NCBI GenBank assembly: GCA_025769875.1
Contig: JAGFNK010001011.1
Location: 1 to 16,488 of the forward strand
From: Russula earlei
Taxonomy: Eukaryota; Basidiomycota; Agaricomycetes; Russulales; Russulaceae
DNA: 16,488 nucleotides
Direction: 5' to 3'
Position 1 is the stretch's first letter. Every line of letters begins with the position of its first letter. A program made the position numbers and the translations under genes. Below, one piece after another: positions 13,480-16,488 of this stretch. Below the pieces are notes generated by a model. That model worked only from the letters and a program-made list of their open reading frames with translations, was not told where the DNA came from and searched no databases.

Positions 13480-16202
13480 ATCAGTTCCGGTACCTGTAAC
13501 CGCACAATGCCTGTTTTGATAAAATTAAACGTGGTATCTGCCAATACTTCTGCCTTTGAGAAAGCAGTCCATTCATTATCGCAGAGGTAACTCCATTGTA
13601 CAATCTCTTCATCATCCAATGAATTGGAGAAATTGCTTTCATCGAGCTGGAAGAGCAGGGATATTTCCGCACCGGGTTGTACATCACAAAGACCGATCAG
13701 CAGGTTACAGTCATTTTCAAAGAAAGGGATCAGGTGTACCGTGTATTTATTAAAGCCGGGATATACCTTGTGCAACCCAAAAGGATAGCGATGAATAATA
13801 CTGATGGTATTGTCGGTGTCTTTTCTCCTGGCGCCTTCCCTGATGATCTCTGAGTGTTCCAGTATATAGTCAACTGACAAGGATTTTACCATGGGAACAT
13901 AGGGCTGGTTGGGGATAGGCTTCTTCTTTACCCAGCGTTTTGCATTGTGCATAATCGTTTCCGGGAAGATAACCGGGAAGAGCTTATGGCCAAATGCATC
14001 ATTGGGCGCTACCAGCTCCAGCCTTACCGCTCCATCGCGGAAAACGGTTTCTGCAACGATCTCCTCCTGTTGTAACAACGGATCATTCATCAGCTGCATT
14101 CGCTTTACATCCACTTCATCCATCTCTGTAAGCGGGTCCAGCAATTGTTTCCTGCCAGGCTCATGAGAAGTGGTAAACAACTGGAACACCTGCTGGTCTG
14201 CCGCTTCGGGAACATATTTACCGCCGTTAATACCGCTGATCGTAACCTTATAAGAGCTATCTGTAACATGGTTGCCATAGGCATCAAAATAAGTGGCAAA
14301 GCCTCCTTTTTCCTTTGGCAGATCGAACCAGTTTATTTTAATAGCCAACGACCTGGTATACCGGTTAAAGATATTGGTGTTCTTGATATCGAGGTAAGTA
14401 CCTACGGCAGGCTGCGGGCCAAATAACTGGAAGGGACTACCCGGGTTTACTGCGCCAATATTGTTCTGTAGTTTCAGGAAACCGGCATCTTCTACTTTTA
14501 CCTTAATGCCCACCCTTTCTATTGTTAGCGCTTTAAAAAATATATACGGATGATAAAAAGAATAATTGTTGAGTGTTAGTTGCAGCAATGGCCATTTTTC
14601 TTCAAAGCCGGCTCCATGGATCAAAGGGTTATAAATATCGATAGGCGGACATTTCTCATTGATGCGGAAGGAAACCTGGAAGAACTTTTCATTACGCTTG
14701 TCCTCCGAGCAAAAGCAGCTGTATTCTTTAATAGCCAGCCAGCCATCTGCCGTAGTAATGCTAATGTTAAAGGCGCTCTTTAAGATCTCGTATTCGCTGG
14801 CCGTATCATTGATGCCTGTAGCAGTAGCATACCCGTTTGTATATTTCCTGAATACATTGTACGATTTCTCTTCCAGGTAAAAACGCATGCTGATGTGCCG
14901 CCTGCCATCCTTGAGGTAGAACAAAGGAGAGGAGATGATGAGCCCCAGGTCTGCATATACCATGGTTCTTTCCGTCAAGGGTTTGCTTTCCTGCTCCTCC
15001 CCCATCAAGGGCCATGTTTTTAATGTTTTATTATCTTCTTTTATCAGTTGCACAGGCTCTGTAACGGCATAGCTGGCGGCAAATATTTCCTGCTCCTTCA
15101 GGTCCTCCATATCCTCACCGGGATGAATGATCTTTATGTTCTCACTCACATACACCGATTTCAATTCACACACTTTGGCATTGTTGACAATCGAGTCGTT
15201 ATCTACTTTGTAATATACTTCTGCCACCGGCTCTTTGGTATCTGCCAGCAGGCGTTCCCCTTCTTTCACCAGTATCTTACCGGCATCGGCATTAATGCCT
15301 ATGATGAGGTATACGGAATCGGGTACAAATGTTTTGTTCCTAATGCCCAACACCTGCCTGTAAAAAAAGTCCAGGTGTTTACGGGTAATGCCATTGATCT
15401 CTGTTTCCAGGTATTGGTATAGGTGCAGGAACGCGACTATTAAACCTGTATGCGGGGCATAAGAAGGTGTTTCTTTGCTATTGGTATAAAAATCAGCAGC
15501 CGCAAATAACTTGTGCAGCTTCAGGCGCAGCGTAGCAAACAGGCTGCTCATATGCCGCAGGGAATACACCAGCTTATCTTTCACAGATTCTGTATCGCTA
15601 CCCCAGAAAGCAGCTGCCCCTGTTTTTGCAGCGATCCCGGTTACGGGAAAATCCGGCATGTCAAAATCAGGATTAAAGCGATCACCTAATAGTTCCTGCG
15701 CGTATAGGAACCAGGATTGCAACAGCCGTATATCTTCGTCAAAAACATAATAATGCCCCACGCTCTGCTGGAAATTAGCAACGCGTTTATCACTTGAAAA
15801 AGCAGCCGCAGCAAACCTGCCGGAAAGGCGGTATTGCAGCAATACAAAGTCCTTCAGGAAGAAGAGCAGCTTTTGGAAACGGGTGATCAGGAGCAGCTCG
15901 TTATCCTCTGCCACTACCGCTGCCCGTAAGGCATCAAATTCCTTTATATAGGTAAGTATATCGAACTTGGGTATTACGCTGATCAGCAGGTTGATATCTG
16001 AGATCAAAAAGTTCTGCCAATCACCCGCTACTTTATTTTTAAGGTTATAGTAGTTGAACTCTTTCGATACTTCAATCATAAACCGCAGCAGGTCTTCTAC
16101 ATCTCTTTCTTCTATTTTAAAGAAGTCATGCCGCAGGGGCGCAGGGAACCTGTCCTTCTGGCTAATGCCACCCATGATATTTGAAAAGGAAGGTCTGGCC
16201 AT
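13458..16202 (-). CDS. Baseplate J/gp6-like wedge protein, N-terminal part (914 aa) ending at a frameshift
   Basis: Large baseplate wedge component of an eCIS (Afp11/Afp12 class). ATG at 16202 gives a 914-residue product. Residues 1-275 are helix-rich and include L-L-R-F-M-I-E at about 38-44. H-L-D-F-F-Y-R-Q-V-L at 276-285 is followed by the K-I-L-V-K-E-G-E-R-L-L segment (309-319) and the Y-Y-K-V-D-N-D segment (330-336), an arrangement I know from Bacteroidota baseplate proteins. The frame stops at TAA (13458-13460), only four codons after an A6 run. Reading -1 from that run continues without a stop into the C-terminal part that carries the J-like motif, giving about 1275 residues. As written, this protein therefore lacks its J-like C-terminal domain. 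It may be made as a short form, be a pseudogene, or reflect an assembly error. Confidence 0.85.
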   Translation of the reverse strand: MARPSFSNIMGGISQKDRFPAPLRHDFFKIEERDVEDLLRFMIEVSKEFNYYNLKNKVAGDWQNFLISDINLLISVIPKFDILTYIKEFDALRAAVVAEDNELLLITRFQKLLFFLKDFVLLQYRLSGRFAAAAFSSDKRVANFQQSVGHYYVFDEDIRLLQSWFLYAQELLGDRFNPDFDMPDFPVTGIAAKTGAAAFWGSDTESVKDKLVYSLRHMSSLFATLRLKLHKLFAAADFYTNSKETPSYAPHTGLIVAFLHLYQYLETEINGITRKHLDFFYRQVLGIRNKTFVPDSVYLIIGINADAGKILVKEGERLLADTKEPVAEVYYKVDNDSIVNNAKVCELKSVYVSENIKIIHPGEDMEDLKEQEIFAASYAVTEPVQLIKEDNKTLKTWPLMGEEQESKPLTERTMVYADLGLIISSPLFYLKDGRRHISMRFYLEEKSYNVFRKYTNGYATATGINDTASEYEILKSAFNISITTADGWLAIKEYSCFCSEDKRNEKFFQVSFRINEKCPPIDIYNPLIHGAGFEEKWPLLQLTLNNYSFYHPYIFFKALTIERVGIKVKVEDAGFLKLQNNIGAVNPGSPFQLFGPQPAVGTYLDIKNTNIFNRYTRSLAIKINWFDLPKEKGGFATYFDAYGNHVTDSSYKVTISGINGGKYVPEAADQQVFQLFTTSHEPGRKQLLDPLTEMDEVDVKRMQLMNDPLLQQEEIVAETVFRDGAVRLELVAPNDAFGHKLFPVIFPETIMHNAKRWVKKKPIPNQPYVPMVKSLSVDYILEHSEIIREGARRKDTDNTISIIHRYPFGLHKVYPGFNKYTVHLIPFFENDCNLLIGLCDVQPGAEISLLFQLDESNFSNSLDDEEIVQWSYLCDNEWTAFSKAEVLADTTFNFIKTGIVRLQVPELIKKAIPF

Positions 16203-16232
16203 GGTATACTATCTTTTTGCACGGGTTTATTT

Positions 16233-16488
16233 TTATTCCGCCACGTTGGTCCCTTCGTTCAAATAGAATGGGAATACGATATTATGCCGGGTGTTTGTGA
16301 TGATCAATGAGTAATGCAGCCGCAGCATCAGCTTGCCGGCATCTATATCCATACCTGCCGTTTCAATATTGATGAATTTGACACGGGGCTCAAAGTGCAG
16401 CAGGGCCTTACCAACGGTATCGTTGATCTTTGTAATCAGCTCTTCATCCACTTTTTCAAATACCAGCCTTTTCAGGTAACAGCCAAAT
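16233..16488 (-). CDS. gp25-like (Afp9-type) baseplate protein, 5' end cut by window edge
   Basis: Probable baseplate wedge protein of a contractile injection system, homologous to T4 gp25 and Afp9. The visible 84 residues are the C-terminal part; the frame stays open to the window edge, so the N-terminus lies outside. Family marks seen: the G-C-Y-L-K-R-L-V-F-E segment at the edge, the E-P-R-V segment roughly 30 residues on, and the closing F-P-F-Y-L-N-E-G-T. In gp25 family members the E-P-R motif is the conserved core. A GTG at 16449-16451 could be taken for a start, but conserved sequence continues upstream of it, so it is internal. The stop lies 30 nt before the next gene, consistent with co-transcription. 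Family assignment rests on motif recognition; the role in joining wedge to sheath is family knowledge. Confidence 0.88.
   Translation of the reverse strand, partial: FGCYLKRLVFEKVDEELITKINDTVGKALLHFEPRVKFINIETAGMDIDAGKLMLRLHYSLIITNTRHNIVFPFYLNEGTNVAE

Noticed and set aside
15048..15422. 124-codon plus-strand ORF opposite the baseplate gene
   Set aside because: It is antisense to a gene with recognised motifs and shows no recognisable domain.
1..16488. tRNA, rRNA, insertion sequences, integrase or attachment sites
   Set aside because: No clover-leaf, rRNA-like segment, transposase or integrase motif, or flanking repeat was seen on either strand by eye; short or diverged elements could be missed.

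Overview
The window looks like a chromosomal segment of a Bacteroidota bacterium, probably of the Chitinophagaceae type. The basis is the protein families present (Bacteroidota-style contractile injection genes and an RHS protein of the kind common there), AT-rich leaders with little Shine-Dalgarno signal, and a candidate TTG / TAnnTTTG-type promoter. This assignment comes from recognising families, not from a database search. All supported genes lie on the minus strand, so transcription runs from high to low coordinates.

Region 1 (about 16488 to 2733) is the distal half of an extracellular contractile injection system (eCIS; Afp/PVC/MAC-like) operon. In order of transcription it holds: a gp25-like baseplate protein cut by the window edge; a large J/gp6-like baseplate wedge protein split into two frames; a tail-fibre-like protein; a second large baseplate-type protein with a W-T-D-x-N-x-x-D-P-G motif; a 1502-residue CIS tape-measure-family protein; and an AAA+ ATPase split into two frames. 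Spacing between genes is short (3 to about 57 nt, or overlapping), which fits one transcript. Sheath, tube, spike, PAAR and terminator genes are not in the window and may lie upstream.

Region 2 (about 2724 to 1802) holds a tiny possible ORF and a predicted lipoprotein with MORN-like repeats. Region 3 (1647 to 1) holds a short secreted coiled-coil protein that looks 3'-truncated. It runs directly into the C-terminal part of an RHS-repeat protein that has lost its N-terminal part and leaves the window still open. This resembles a deletion scar in a Bacteroidota RHS locus.

The most striking observation is that the two broken eCIS genes, the J-like baseplate protein and the AAA+ ATPase, break the same way. 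Each reads up to a run of six A on the coding strand, placed in phase as a slippery heptamer (A_AAA_AAG and A_AAA_AAC). In each, a -1 shift restores a complete, family-like protein. Three explanations remain open: programmed -1 frameshifting, reversible homopolymer (A6/A7) variation that switches the machine on and off, or two homopolymer errors in the assembly. The sequence alone cannot decide. Two further in-phase A_AAA_AAG heptamers in the same operon sit in uninterrupted frames and act as internal controls.
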